Part shown: one piece after another, positions 17,582 to 26,438 of the stretch
Layout of the letters: each line of letters opens with the position of its first letter
Numbering within the stretch: the stretch's first letter is position 1
From: Desulforhabdus amnigena
Lineage (GTDB): Bacteria > Desulfobacterota > Syntrophobacteria > Syntrophobacterales > Syntrophobacteraceae
Reading direction: 5' to 3'
Length of the DNA: 64,000 bases
Assembly (NCBI RefSeq): GCF_027925305.1
Contig: NZ_BSDR01000001.1
Location: 523,001 to 587,000 of the forward strand
Position numbers and translations under genes: made by a program
Notes under the pieces: model-generated
Databases searched by the model: none
The model's input: only the letters and a program-made list of their open reading frames with translations
Told to the model about the DNA's origin: nothing

Positions 17582-17869
17582 TCATTCCATGGCCGCAACT
17601 TCCACCCAGATGGAATGATAGAGCAACCCCAGCCCCTTGAGAGCATATGAAAGCTGCTGCCCAAGAGGGCTTTCGCTCGGGTGTTGCGCCCCATTTTCCC
17701 AGTGGATGTGAATGCTCAAATCGGTCTCCACAGTGGGATGATGATAGACCCTGATCGAGGCAGCAAGCCCGGATTCCTTTTGCTTGAAAACCTGGCTCAA
17801 CAACTCGTCGACCATTTGCCTGTTCGCTTTCACCAGAGAGCGCAGTGTGATGACCTCTATCCATTTCAT
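17582..17869 (-). CDS. Small conserved protein, copy C (divergent)
   Basis: 95 residues from ATG at 17869 (MKWIEVITLR) with AGGAG 8 nt upstream; an in-frame start 33 nt earlier would overlap the YitT gene end. Shares the pattern of copies A/B: a first strand with W-[IL]-E, a DLSIHIHWE strand, S-x-LGQQLSYALKGLGL helix and a final H-S-IWVE strand. Function unknown. It follows YitT by 29 nt and precedes a TetR fragment, so it may be transcribed with YitT. Confidence 0.7.
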   Translation of the reverse strand: MKWIEVITLRSLVKANRQMVDELLSQVFKQKESGLAASIRVYHHPTVETDLSIHIHWENGAQHPSESPLGQQLSYALKGLGLLYHSIWVEVAAME

Positions 17870-17898
17870 GGTAATTCTCCTCTTCGGGTCGAGCAGGA

Positions 17899-18816
17899 TC
17901 AAATGTCCTGCATCGATCCGTGGCGCTTGCCTATGACCTCCAGGGTGTCGTTCACGACCATGAATGCGTGGGGGTCGATGTCAAACACCAGCTCCTTCAT
18001 CTTTGAGAGCTCCGTCAGGGTGATGATGCTGAAGATGACTTTCTTGCTGCTCCCGGTATAAGCTCCCGTGCCTTCGAGAAGAGTGGCTCCGCGATGCAGC
18101 CGGTTCAGGATCTGCGCGGTAATGGCATCGGCGCAGTCCGTTATGACCAGGATCGCCTTTCGCTGGTTGAAGCTGGTAAGGATCGAGTCCATGACCTTCC
18201 CGCTGACAAACATGAAGATCAGGCTGTACAGCGCCCGCTCCAGGCCGAAGAAATGGGCTGCGACCGCAAGCACCAGGGCATTAGAGAGAAAGCTCATTGC
18301 CCCCATCCGCAGTCCGAGCTTCTTTCTCAAGTAGACCAGCAGGATTTCCGTCCCGCCGCCCGAGCCCTGAGAGCGCAGCGTGATTCCGACGCCGGCTCCA
18401 CAGATTATCCCGCCCAGAATGGCTGCCAGGATGGGGTTCTCGATGTGCGGGAGTTTTGGGAAGATGAGCCCGGTCGCAGTGGAGAACATGACCATGCCCA
18501 ATACAGTGTAGAGCATGAATTTCCGGCTTACCCCGAACCAGCCGAGCAACATGAGAGGGATGTTCAAGACGAGGTAGGCGAGTCCAATGTTGAGCCAGGG
18601 GAAGAGATAATGCCCGATTAAGGAGATCCCCATGATCCCTCCGCTCAAGAATCCCTGAGAGACAATTACTCCATTAATGCCGACGGCGTAGACGATGCTG
18701 CCCGCACTGATCAACAGCACGTTCACGAGCACGCGTCTCCAGGGATTCGGCATTCCTGTCGAGCAGGCTCGAGACCCAGGCTCCGAATGTGTCTGCATTC
18801 CCGAATGTGTTTGCAT
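17899..18816 (-). CDS. YitT-family membrane protein (DUF161 + DUF2179)
   Basis: 305 residues. Five to six membrane helices (e.g. VLLISAGSIVYAVGINGVIV, GLAYLVLNIPLMLLGWFGV, AAILGGIICGAGVGITLRSQ) with the family motif GSGGGTEI, then a cytoplasmic DUF2179 domain (KKVIFSIITLTELSKMKELV ending in DPHAFMVVNDTLEVIGKR). YitT proteins are proposed transporters or sensors with unclear substrate. The N-terminus contains a small direct repeat (MQTHSGMQTHSE), so the true start could be later. Lies 85 nt downstream of the glycogen phosphorylase-like gene, same strand. Confidence 0.88.
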   Translation of the reverse strand: MQTHSGMQTHSEPGSRACSTGMPNPWRRVLVNVLLISAGSIVYAVGINGVIVSQGFLSGGIMGISLIGHYLFPWLNIGLAYLVLNIPLMLLGWFGVSRKFMLYTVLGMVMFSTATGLIFPKLPHIENPILAAILGGIICGAGVGITLRSQGSGGGTEILLVYLRKKLGLRMGAMSFLSNALVLAVAAHFFGLERALYSLIFMFVSGKVMDSILTSFNQRKAILVITDCADAITAQILNRLHRGATLLEGTGAYTGSSKKVIFSIITLTELSKMKELVFDIDPHAFMVVNDTLEVIGKRHGSMQDI

Positions 18817-18900
18817 AGATACTGAGATCCTTCTTCAGTTTCAGACGTGCCGGGCACAAGTGTTCCGTTTTTCAACTCGGCTTTCAGCCGCTCCCACGCA

Positions 18901-20409
18901 TCAATCCAAAGCGACGGGGACCGGTTTGGCGTTCCAGATGTCCCTGCAATACTCTCGGATGGCGCGATCCGAGGAGAACTTGCCCATACGGGCGGTGTTC
19001 AGGATAGACATGCGTGTCCACCGATCCCGGTCGCGGTAGGCCGCATCGACCTGTCCCTGCACATCGACGTAGGACGCAAAATCGGCAAAAAGCATGAAGG
19101 TGTCATGGAAAAGAAGCGAGTCGACCAGGGGTTTGAACAACTCCCGATCGCCGTTGGAAAAATCGCCCGAACGGATACGCTCGACGACCCCCTGGAGCTC
19201 CGGGTTCCTCGAGTAGTATTCCATGGGCTGGTATCCGCCCTTTTGAAGCGAGCACACTTGCTCGGCCGTGAGCCCAAACAGGAAGAAGTTTTCCGCGCCC
19301 ACTTCCTCTCTGATTTCAACGTTGGCCCCATCCAGGGTCCCGATGGTCAAGGCGCCGTTCATGGAGAGCTTCATGTTCCCGGTTCCCGAGGCCTCCTTGC
19401 CGGCCGTCGAGATCTGCTCCGACAAGTCGGCGGCGGGGTAGATGAATTTCGCGTTCTTGACGTTGAGATCGGGGAAGAAGACGACCTTGATGCGTCCGGC
19501 CACGTCAGGGTCGTGGTTGACCACCTCGGCCACGGAGTTGATCAGCTTGATGATCCGTTTGGCCATGAAATAACCGGGGGCGGCTTTCCCCCCGAATATA
19601 AAGGTCCTCGGGCACATGTCGTACGCCGGGTTCTCCTTGATGCGGTTATAAAGGGCAACAATGTGCAGAACGTTCAGATGCTGGCGCTTGTATTCGTGGA
19701 TCCTTTTCACCTGGATATCGAAAAGCGATGACGGATCAACTTCGATCCCGGTGCGTTCGCGGATGAGTCCGGCAAGAGTCTTCTTGTTCTCGTGCTTCAC
19801 CCGGCGCCATTCCTCTCGAAAAGCGGTGTCGTTGACAAACTTCTCGATCTGCCGAAGCTCTTCCGACCTGCTGATCCAGGTTTCGCCGATCTTTCCCGTA
19901 ATGAGACGGCTCAAGCCGGGATTGCTCAAAACCATGAACCGGCGCGGTGTGACCCCGTTGGTCTTGTTGCTGAATTTCTCCGGCATCATCTCGAAGAAGT
20001 CACGCAAAACGTCTTGCTCGAGCAGCCGCGTGTGGAGCTCCGCGACACCATTGATGGCATGGCTGCCCACGCAGGCCAGGTGCGCCATGCGCACATAACG
20101 TCCCCCGCTTTCGTCGATGAGGGACATCCTGGCCACGCGGGCTTCGTCTCCCTGGAACCTGTTCCTGACCTCATCGAGGAAACGACGGTTGATCTCGTTG
20201 ATGATCTCCATGTGCCTGGGGAAGAGAGCCATATAGAGGTCGTTTTTGCCGGGGCCTTCCAGGCCTTCCAGAAAACGTCCCTGGGTGTAGAAGAGGTGCT
20301 CGCGGAACGTGCGTCGCAAGCCCTCGATGCTCATGTCTGAACGAGCGGCCATGGAACCGATCCCCGCGGATTCCCCGAGATTCATTTTATTTACTGTTTT
20401 CTTTGCCAT
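18901..20409 (-). pseudogene. glgP: Glycogen/alpha-glucan phosphorylase with large internal in-frame deletion
   Basis: About 502 residues from ATG 20407-20409 (GGAGGA 4 nt upstream), against ~830 in the family. The extreme N-terminus is normal ([28 protein letters not shown]), then it jumps straight to [20 protein letters not shown], normally ~330 residues later. The C-terminal half is complete, with [36 protein letters not shown] and [20 protein letters not shown], where the Lys after GTGNM carries PLP. The missing part builds the N-terminal half of the catalytic cleft, so glycogen phosphorolysis is unlikely. No frameshift is present; junction near nt 20225-20230. Confidence 0.75.
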
Positions 20410-20661
20410 CTTGTCCTCCATCGTGCTTGTGACCCAGCGACTTCAACCCGGTCGCGCTTGCATCCCGACATTTCGATAGAGCAGTAATCATGCCAATCTA
20501 AATTATGCTATAAAATCCATTAATTAAATAGAATGATCTTGTCGTGCCCGAACGTTTCGTCCTATGGGACGAAATTCATTGCCCTATGGTCCGAATGCGT
20601 GCTATGTTCCGGGAAGATGGTGACTTATGCCGCCAATGGCGGAGAAGAGGAGGGAATGAAA

Positions 20662-22221
20662 ATGACAAACGTGGACGAGGACCTTTTTTTTCGCGAGGCA
20701 ACGCTGCGTCTTTGCAGCAGCCTTGATATCCAAGTGGCCCTGAATCGCTGTTATGAATACATCAGGGCTTTCATTCCTGTGATGCAGGCTCACCTGCACA
20801 TACTGGATTTTGAGCAGAATGTGCTACGACTCGTGGCATTGGTCGGCGCCGTCTTGCCGGAAGGCGAAGAGCACATCCTGCATTTGCCCGAGAAAGGGCG
20901 CCGTGAGGGAGCAGCCTTCTGGAAAACCGGAGAAGTCATCCGGATCGTGAACCAGCCGGATCCAATCAAGGTGAACCCGGAGATACTCCGAAGGCTTGGA
21001 TTCAGAGAGAACGTTTCATATATGAGCATGGTCCTGGAGCTCGAAGGGAGCCGGATCGGGAACCTTGGATTGATGGCGGACGGTGTGAATCAGTATACCG
21101 ATGAGCATGCCCGGCTGCTCAGGCTGCTCCGGGAGCCGATGTCCATTGCCATGTCCAATGCGCTGGAGCACCAGGAGGTCATCCGGTTCAAGCAGATGCT
21201 GGCTGACGATAATAAATACCTGCTGGATGAACTGCGCTCGGTTTCGGGAGATGAAATCATCGGTGCGGACTTTGGCCTGAACATGGTCATGAGAATGGTA
21301 GAACAGGTGGCCCCCCTTGACAGTCCCGTGCTCTTGCTCGGTGAAACCGGTACGGGAAAGGAGCTTATCGCCAACGCGATCCACAGCTCCTCCCCACGCA
21401 AAGACGGGCCGTTTATAAAGGTGAACTGCGGCGCCATCCCTGAAACGCTTCTGGATAGCGAGCTATTCGGTCATGAGAAGGGTGCTTTCACCGGTGCCAT
21501 CAGCCGGAAGAGAGGGCGCTTCGAACGTGCCGACAAGGGTACCATCTTTCTTGACGAAATAGGAGAGCTCCCAGCCCAGGCCCAAGTGAGGCTTCTGCAC
21601 GTCCTGCAGAGAAAAGAGATCGAACGGGTGGGTGGAACCAGTTCCATACCCGTGGATATCCGTATCATATCGGCCACCCACAGGAATTTGCAGGAGATGG
21701 TGGGTTCGGGGCAATTCAGGGAGGATCTGTGGTTCCGCATCAATGTCTTTCCCATCATGATCCCGCCTTTGAGGCAAAGAAGAGGCGACATCCCATCCCT
21801 GGTGCACCACTTCATCCATCGGAAATCCATGGAGCTTAAGCTCAAAGAAAGGCCCAGGCTCGCCCCCGATGCCATGGACACGCTCACCGCCTACGACTGG
21901 CCGGGCAACGTACGAGAGCTCGAAAACACGATCGAGCGAGCTCTCATACAGCACCGTACCGGTGGACCGCTCTCATTCGAAGCGCTTCTTCCCCTGGCAG
22001 CTCCCGACAAGGTCGTCCAGAGCCAAAGTAGTCAAAATGAGCCTCTCGTGCCGCTGGATGAGATGAACGCCCGGCATATCAGGAGAGCCCTGGAGAAAGC
22101 AGGCGGCAAGATCTATGGACCGGGTGGGGCAGCGCAGATCCTGAACATCAATCCAAGTACTCTACGCAAGCGCATGAACAAGCTGGGAATTTCCTATGGC
22201 AGGAAAAGCTGGCGTCTTTGA
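20662..22221 (+). CDS. Sigma-54-dependent transcriptional activator, paralogue 2
   Basis: 519 residues from ATG 20662, which lies 8 nt after AGGAGG; the ATG at 20656 is too close to that site. Same build as the gene at 3447: GAF-like sensor (EDLFFREATLRLCSSLDIQV to about 170), AAA+ core with GETGTGKE, GAFTGA and GTIFLDEIGEL, and a Fis-type helix-turn-helix (GGAAQILNINPSTLRKRMNK). Activates sigma-54 promoters on an unknown signal. Divergent from the phosphorylase gene and convergent with the MerR-TetR gene; targets not evident. Confidence 0.92.
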   Translation: MTNVDEDLFFREATLRLCSSLDIQVALNRCYEYIRAFIPVMQAHLHILDFEQNVLRLVALVGAVLPEGEEHILHLPEKGRREGAAFWKTGEVIRIVNQPDPIKVNPEILRRLGFRENVSYMSMVLELEGSRIGNLGLMADGVNQYTDEHARLLRLLREPMSIAMSNALEHQEVIRFKQMLADDNKYLLDELRSVSGDEIIGADFGLNMVMRMVEQVAPLDSPVLLLGETGTGKELIANAIHSSSPRKDGPFIKVNCGAIPETLLDSELFGHEKGAFTGAISRKRGRFERADKGTIFLDEIGELPAQAQVRLLHVLQRKEIERVGGTSSIPVDIRIISATHRNLQEMVGSGQFREDLWFRINVFPIMIPPLRQRRGDIPSLVHHFIHRKSMELKLKERPRLAPDAMDTLTAYDWPGNVRELENTIERALIQHRTGGPLSFEALLPLAAPDKVVQSQSSQNEPLVPLDEMNARHIRRALEKAGGKIYGPGGAAQILNINPSTLRKRMNKLGISYGRKSWRL

Positions 22222-22238
22222 TTCGATGTAATACCTCT

Positions 22239-23114
22239 TCATTTATCAAGGATGAAGCCATTGGTTATGAAGTCAAAAATGAACGGTTCGATTTGCTCGT
22301 AGGTGTATTTTCCACTTATCGTGGTTCTCAAGCACATGATTTCGATGATTCCGGTCAGCGTGTATGCTGTGAGGTCTGGATCGATTTTTCGAAATATGCC
22401 TTCCTCAATTCCTTTTTCTATGTCCCGGATGACGGGTTGGGTAAGAGCATGATAGGCCTTCTTGATCTTCTCGTGGGGCCACTGGTCTTCGCCGACCATT
22501 TCAGCACGCAACTGATTCAAGATCTCATTGTATTTCAAGTAGTTTTCATAAAAGATCCTGCCCCGGATCGACAACCTTTTAACGATGTTCTCCTCCTGCT
22601 TCAAGGCTTCCCTTGCATCGCCGATGATAGCCCGTATCACCGCATCCACGACATCGACGAAGAGCTCCTTCTTGTCTTCAAAGTAGATGTAGAACGTACC
22701 GGTCGAGATACCCAAGGAGGCGGTTATGTCTCTGACTTTGACCTTTTGGTAGCCTTTTTCGGAAAAAACCTTGATGGCCGCGTTGACAATCTCCTGCCTT
22801 TTCTTGTCCTTCGCCTTTGTGGTGTTAGTAATCTCTCTGGCCGCAGGTTCGTGTGAATCCCTGTTCTCGCCGTCTCTTTCCTCCAGCTCCGCCAGGCTCT
22901 CTTTGAGAAACGAAAGCGGCATCCGGCCCGCAGCCTTGATTTTTTGAATGTTTTGAAGCCTTTTGAGATGACTCTCGTCGTAGTAGGCCATCGTTCGGCC
23001 GCTCTTTACAGGCGGATGGAGCAAGCCTTGTCTCATGTAGAAGTGTATGGTCGTCCTTGGGACGCCCGCTCTCTTTTCCAGCTCATTGATCCGCATGAAC
23101 CCTTTATTGCTCAT
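22239..23114 (-). CDS. MerR-TetR fusion transcriptional regulator, copy A
   Basis: About 291 residues from the ATG at 23114 (GGAGAG 6 nt upstream). Residues ~4-75 are a MerR-type winged helix (RINELEKRAGVPRTTIHFYM, LLHPPVKSGRTMAYYDE); residues ~105-290 are a full TetR unit with its own helix-turn-helix (VRDITASLGISTGTFYIYFE) and ligand domain. Two different DNA-binding domains in one chain is unusual. Very similar to copy B at 41804-42709. The upstream region has a TetR-like operator overlapping its promoter, suggesting autoregulation. The gene it should control divergently is truncated here. Confidence 0.85.
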   Translation of the reverse strand: MSNKGFMRINELEKRAGVPRTTIHFYMRQGLLHPPVKSGRTMAYYDESHLKRLQNIQKIKAAGRMPLSFLKESLAELEERDGENRDSHEPAAREITNTTKAKDKKRQEIVNAAIKVFSEKGYQKVKVRDITASLGISTGTFYIYFEDKKELFVDVVDAVIRAIIGDAREALKQEENIVKRLSIRGRIFYENYLKYNEILNQLRAEMVGEDQWPHEKIKKAYHALTQPVIRDIEKGIEEGIFRKIDPDLTAYTLTGIIEIMCLRTTISGKYTYEQIEPFIFDFITNGFILDK

Positions 23115-23136
23115 CATCCGCTCTCCATTTTGGTAA

Positions 23137-23150
23137 TGAATGTTCATTCA
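23137..23150. promoter_or_regulatory. TetR-type operator downstream of the copy A regulator promoter
   Basis: TGAATGTTCATTCA has perfect 6-bp arms around TT and resembles TGAATGA-type sites bound by fatty-acid TetR regulators. It sits just downstream of a minus-strand promoter: -35 TTGACA at 23183-23188, 17-nt spacer, -10 TAGTCT at 23160-23165. The same promoter-operator order occurs in copy B (42910-42961). Confidence 0.65.
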
Positions 23151-23237
23151 TCACTATATAGACTACTGGAGGCAACCGCGGATGTCAAGCTCTCCACCAG
23201 TGCCTCCGTGCTTCCTTCATCACCCCCTTCACACGCT

Positions 23238-23268
23238 GGACTCTATAGAGTAGAATTCTACAGAGTCC
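23238..23268. promoter_or_regulatory. Long near-perfect palindrome in the divergent region
   Basis: GGACTCT at one end and AGAGTCC at the other close a 31-bp near-palindrome centred on GAATTC. The equivalent place in copy B (43015-43039) has CTCTATAGA and TCTATAGAG arms. Position between the two divergent promoters fits a second regulator site, possibly for the MerR domain, but no T-run suggests a terminator. Confidence 0.4.
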
Positions 23269-23392
23269 AGGCGTTTCTTTTTGCGTCCGAAGCGAATCAG
23301 TCTGCTGAACGCCTTTTCTCATAGAAATAACAGTAGCTAATCCAGTCTCTTACAGCTGTTCACCCGATTTTGGGTTGCAGAATGTTTATCCG

Positions 23393-23442
23393 TTGACAGC
23401 CACAACACTGTCTAGTAACTATAGTCACGAATGTTCGTTCGA
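23393..23442 (+). promoter_or_regulatory. Forward promoter and operator of the truncated thiolase gene
   Basis: -35 TTGACA 23393-23398, 17-nt spacer, -10 TAACTA 23416-23421, followed by CGAATGTTCGTTCG (23429-23442), a degenerate version of the TGAATGTTCATTCA operator. The same elements precede the intact thiolase operon in copy B. Confidence 0.6.
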
Positions 23443-23557
23443 ACTATGTAGACTAATGAAAAGAGATCTCAACAGCATCCCGCAGAGCTGAGCCAATGGG
23501 GTTCCCGAAACACAGGCATGGTGCAACTAAAGCTTCGGCTGCGAAAAAGGGGTAAAG

Positions 23558-23641
23558 ATGAGTAAGAGCAAAATCGCGATCGTCGGCATTGGAGAAGTCC
23601 CCACGGGAATCTATCCACAGCGATTGCCCTGAGAAATCATT
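23558..23641 (+). pseudogene. Truncated start of the thiolase-like gene (duplicate of 43337)
   Basis: ATG 23558 reads MSKSKIAIVGIGEVPTGIYP then QRLP, identical to the first 24 residues of the gene at 43337, followed by TGA (23630-23632) where the intact gene has TGG (Trp). The homology runs on for a few bases and then meets the IS5 end remnant at about 23642. Promoter, operator and ribosome site are preserved, so a short dead transcript is likely. Confidence 0.85.
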
Positions 23642-23695
23642 TAGTAGTGCTGTTGACATCTGTTAATTAGAACCCAAATGTCAACAGAACCTAGC
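23642..23695 (-). repeat. IS5 left-end remnant (about 54 bp, inverted)
   Basis: Reverse complement of the first ~54 bp of the IS5 element at 5184, including the outer end CTAGGTTCTGTTGACAT and the inner ATGTCAACAGCACTAC copy. The transposase body and right end are absent. It marks where the thiolase gene copy was cut. Confidence 0.85.
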
Positions 23696-24120
23696 GTAAT
23701 TCTCATCTAAATGAAACGGAGGCAGATGGTTTTTCTTGGATTGTATCCAGGATCTCTTTAATCCCCAATTGTTTTGCTTCCGCCGGAGCCACTTTTCTCT
23801 TGGATGTCCCCCGCTGAACCTTACATAGCGGCCTTCAGCTTCGAGAAGGGCTGCACCGTCTCGTCACTCCATCCGTGTCAGGCTGCATCACCTTGTGTCC
23901 CAAGCAGCAAATCGTTGCTACGACACTCTCTGCATGGTTCCTATACGATTGTTATCCCAAATTTTCACGGTCTTGAGCATGATTTCCCAACCAGGAGCTA
24001 TCATCGGAAATACCGCTCTTCAACTTGACTTTAATCATGTCTGGTGAATACTGTCCCCGAACACATAACTTCAAAGTTGGCAGCCCGCCGGGTCTTATCC
24101 TCCATTTTTACAGATGGAGC
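23696..24120. other. No supported gene; decayed sequence
   Basis: A minus-strand frame ending near 23703 reads like a protein tail (AKQLGIKEILDTIQEKPS) but has no start and matches no family I know. The rest shows no coding pattern. It looks like debris between the IS remnant and the nuclease gene. Confidence 0.3.
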
Positions 24121-25176
24121 TCATTCTTCCCTCTCACCGACCAACAATCGCCGCCGAGCAATCTCTATGGACTGATGCAGTTTGGCTTGCAGAAGCTCAC
24201 GGGGAGGCAGTACAGTCAGGTAATCCGCCACGCGAATATTGCTTCGGTCGAGCTGCAGCAACTCCACATGCTCTTCGTTTTTGCCGGCACACAAGATGAG
24301 GCCGATGGGCGTGTTCTCTCCCTCCACCTGTTCATATTTTTCCAGATAGCGAAGGTAAAGCTCCATCTGCCCTTTATAGGCAGCTTCAAATTCGCCGATT
24401 TTGAGGTCGATGGCCACGAGGCTCTTCAGCCGACGGTGGTAGAATAAGAGATCAATGTAATAATCACGGTTGTCGATGGTGATGCGCTTTTGCCGGGCCA
24501 GAAAGGCGAAATCACTACCCAACTCGATAAGGAATCGCTGCAGTTCGGCTACAATGGCCGACTCCAGATCCCTCTCGGAGTAGCAATCCGCCAATCCCAG
24601 GAAATCCAGCACATACGGATCGCGGAAAGCTAGATCACAAGAGAGCCTTCCTTCCTCCCGCAGCAGATACAGGTCCTGGCGTATGGTTTCCTCCGGCTTC
24701 CTCGATATGGCAGTGCGCTCAAAGAGCATGGACTTGATGCGTTCTTGTAACTGACGAACGCTCCAGTGTTCGAGACGGCAGATTTGTATGTAGAAGTCCC
24801 GTTTGAGCGGGTCGTCGATAAACATCACGGTTCGCAAATGCGACCAGGTCAATTCTCTACACAGTGTGTAGAGATTTTGCTCGTCCGAGAAAATCTCCGC
24901 AAATCGAAGACAATGCCACAAATGCTTTTCGCCCCAGCCCCTTCCATATTCGCGAGTCAGTTGTTTTGCCAATGTTGAGACAATCTGCTTGCCGTATTCA
25001 GCCCTCTCGCCCCTTAAGACCTCCGCGTTGATCCGCCATCCAATCTGCCAGTAGAGAAGAGTCAGCTCGGCATTGATCGTGGTTGCCACTCGTGCACGGG
25101 CAGCGTCGATCAATTGCCGAATGTCCTCCACCAGCGGCGTATGAGAAGGTAACGACACTTTGTTTTCAGTGCTCAT
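24121..25176 (-). CDS. YhcG-family PD-(D/E)xK nuclease domain protein (DUF1016)
   Basis: 351 residues. N-terminal DUF1016 region (ELTLLYWQIGWRINAEVLRG, RELTWSHLRTVMFIDDPLKR) and a C-terminal nuclease-like fold whose core is YYIDLLFYHRRLKSLVAIDL followed by K-x-GEFEAAYKGQMELYL, giving the Asp and the D-x-K pair of the PD-(D/E)xK fold. Members are found on mobile islands and near restriction systems, but their role is not settled. It stands alone among IS remnants, which fits horizontal arrival. Confidence 0.88.
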   Translation of the reverse strand: MSTENKVSLPSHTPLVEDIRQLIDAARARVATTINAELTLLYWQIGWRINAEVLRGERAEYGKQIVSTLAKQLTREYGRGWGEKHLWHCLRFAEIFSDEQNLYTLCRELTWSHLRTVMFIDDPLKRDFYIQICRLEHWSVRQLQERIKSMLFERTAISRKPEETIRQDLYLLREEGRLSCDLAFRDPYVLDFLGLADCYSERDLESAIVAELQRFLIELGSDFAFLARQKRITIDNRDYYIDLLFYHRRLKSLVAIDLKIGEFEAAYKGQMELYLRYLEKYEQVEGENTPIGLILCAGKNEEHVELLQLDRSNIRVADYLTVLPPRELLQAKLHQSIEIARRRLLVGEREE

Positions 25177-25626
25177 GTAAGCGTGATCCTCCCATTTCTA
25201 CAGTATTCCTGCATTTGATTCCCTGATCTTGAGGGCGTGTGTCTTGTCGTGGCAAGCTTTCAGAACGGCGATTTCGGCGTCCGGTTACTCCTACTATCAC
25301 AGAGGACTATAAACGCCATTCCGACGATCCTGACAAGAAGATATTTTGCATGGATCAGCCATAGGAAACAAATTTTGGATATAGGAGTCAAGTTTGCGTT
25401 TCTGAGGAATACCTCAAAGCTATCCACACGTTAGGGTGTGCAAAAAGGGAGGAACGGTGTGAAGGCAATGATGATGTGTATGGCAACTCATACGGCGCTG
25501 ATTCTGATGAGACAAGCAAAATTGGAGTTGTTTACCGCGTCTTAAAGACGTCGCGGCGATGGCTGAAAGTTTTGTTGGAGGATAGAGAATGATTCACAGA
25601 GTAGAGTCCCGCATAGTAAGTCAACA
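25177..25626. other. No supported gene
   Basis: Includes a short frame after GGAGGAACG (about 25457-25546) starting VKAMMMCMATHTALILMRQA that ends after 28 codons; it might be the stump of an oxidoreductase gene but cannot be assigned. Remaining frames look random. Confidence 0.25.
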
Positions 25627-26400
25627 TCATTTGTGCATTTTGGACTCCGCATGAAGGATAAAGCGAGATGTCGGGCCGTTTTGGACCGCATCCAAAGGTC
25701 GTCGGTCCAGCTCTTGCAAAGAGTGCACAAAACCTGAAGGCTGGTTTCTGAACCGAGCAGGCTGATCGACTTCGTCGCCACTGGAAGTACATGATCTTCT
25801 GCCGTTGGTAATAATGAGATCAACCGCATTCACGTAGTGGTGAATACTCAATCTATTCGGGAATAAACCGCCATCCACCGGAGCTCTCTGAATGCAGCGG
25901 AGCATTCCCGTAATGAGCAGAAGTATGCTTTGCAGGTCCTTTTCAAAAATTTCTCCGTCCCCGACGCCACGACGTAAGATGTCGCTGAGAATAGCTTCTT
26001 CAAACCAGCTGCATCCGTAGAGCTCGCAGCAGGGAGTCTCTGATCGCGGGCCGAACAGGAATCCGTTTACCAGCCGGACCACGTCAGGATGATCGTGAAC
26101 AAGGCCTTCGATACCGTAAAAAAGGGAACGGAGACCCGTTCTCATGTCGGCAGATGGAGGCACCGAAAGATTCAACCTGTCATGAAAGATCCTCATGGCT
26201 TCGCCAAGGATGGTCAGGTACAAGTTCTTCTTGCTTTTGAAGTAGTAGTAGAGTGTGGGCTTGGTGACACGCGCTGCCCTTGTGATCTCGCCGGTCGATG
26301 TCCCTGCATATCCTTTGTGCGCAAAGAGGGCTGCTGCCACATGAAAAATCCGGTCCCTCGCGTTATCATCATTCTGCCTCGCAAAAGCTTCTTCTTCCAA
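25627..26400 (-). CDS. TetR/AcrR family transcriptional regulator
   Basis: 257 residues from a TTG start at 26398-26400, supported by GAGGAGGAGAG about 7 nt upstream. The helix-turn-helix is clear (IFHVAAALFAHKGYAGTSTG, VTKPTLYYYFKSKKNLYL). The last ~60 residues (from about SCTSSGDEV) look atypical and may be read-through after an old frameshift, since another frame stays open there. Same strand as, and just downstream of, the malic enzyme gene (38 nt), so it may be co-transcribed. Confidence 0.82.
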   Translation of the reverse strand: MEEEAFARQNDDNARDRIFHVAAALFAHKGYAGTSTGEITRAARVTKPTLYYYFKSKKNLYLTILGEAMRIFHDRLNLSVPPSADMRTGLRSLFYGIEGLVHDHPDVVRLVNGFLFGPRSETPCCELYGCSWFEEAILSDILRRGVGDGEIFEKDLQSILLLITGMLRCIQRAPVDGGLFPNRLSIHHYVNAVDLIITNGRRSCTSSGDEVDQPARFRNQPSGFVHSLQELDRRPLDAVQNGPTSRFILHAESKMHK

Positions 26401-26438
26401 TGCGGTCTCTCCTCCTCATTGACAGACCCCCTCCACGA

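Noticed and set aside
17419-17694. 91-codon minus-strand frame overlapping the small-protein gene end
   Set aside because: Runs out of frame across the C copy of the small protein and the TetR fragment; both are better explained as homologues of known sequences.
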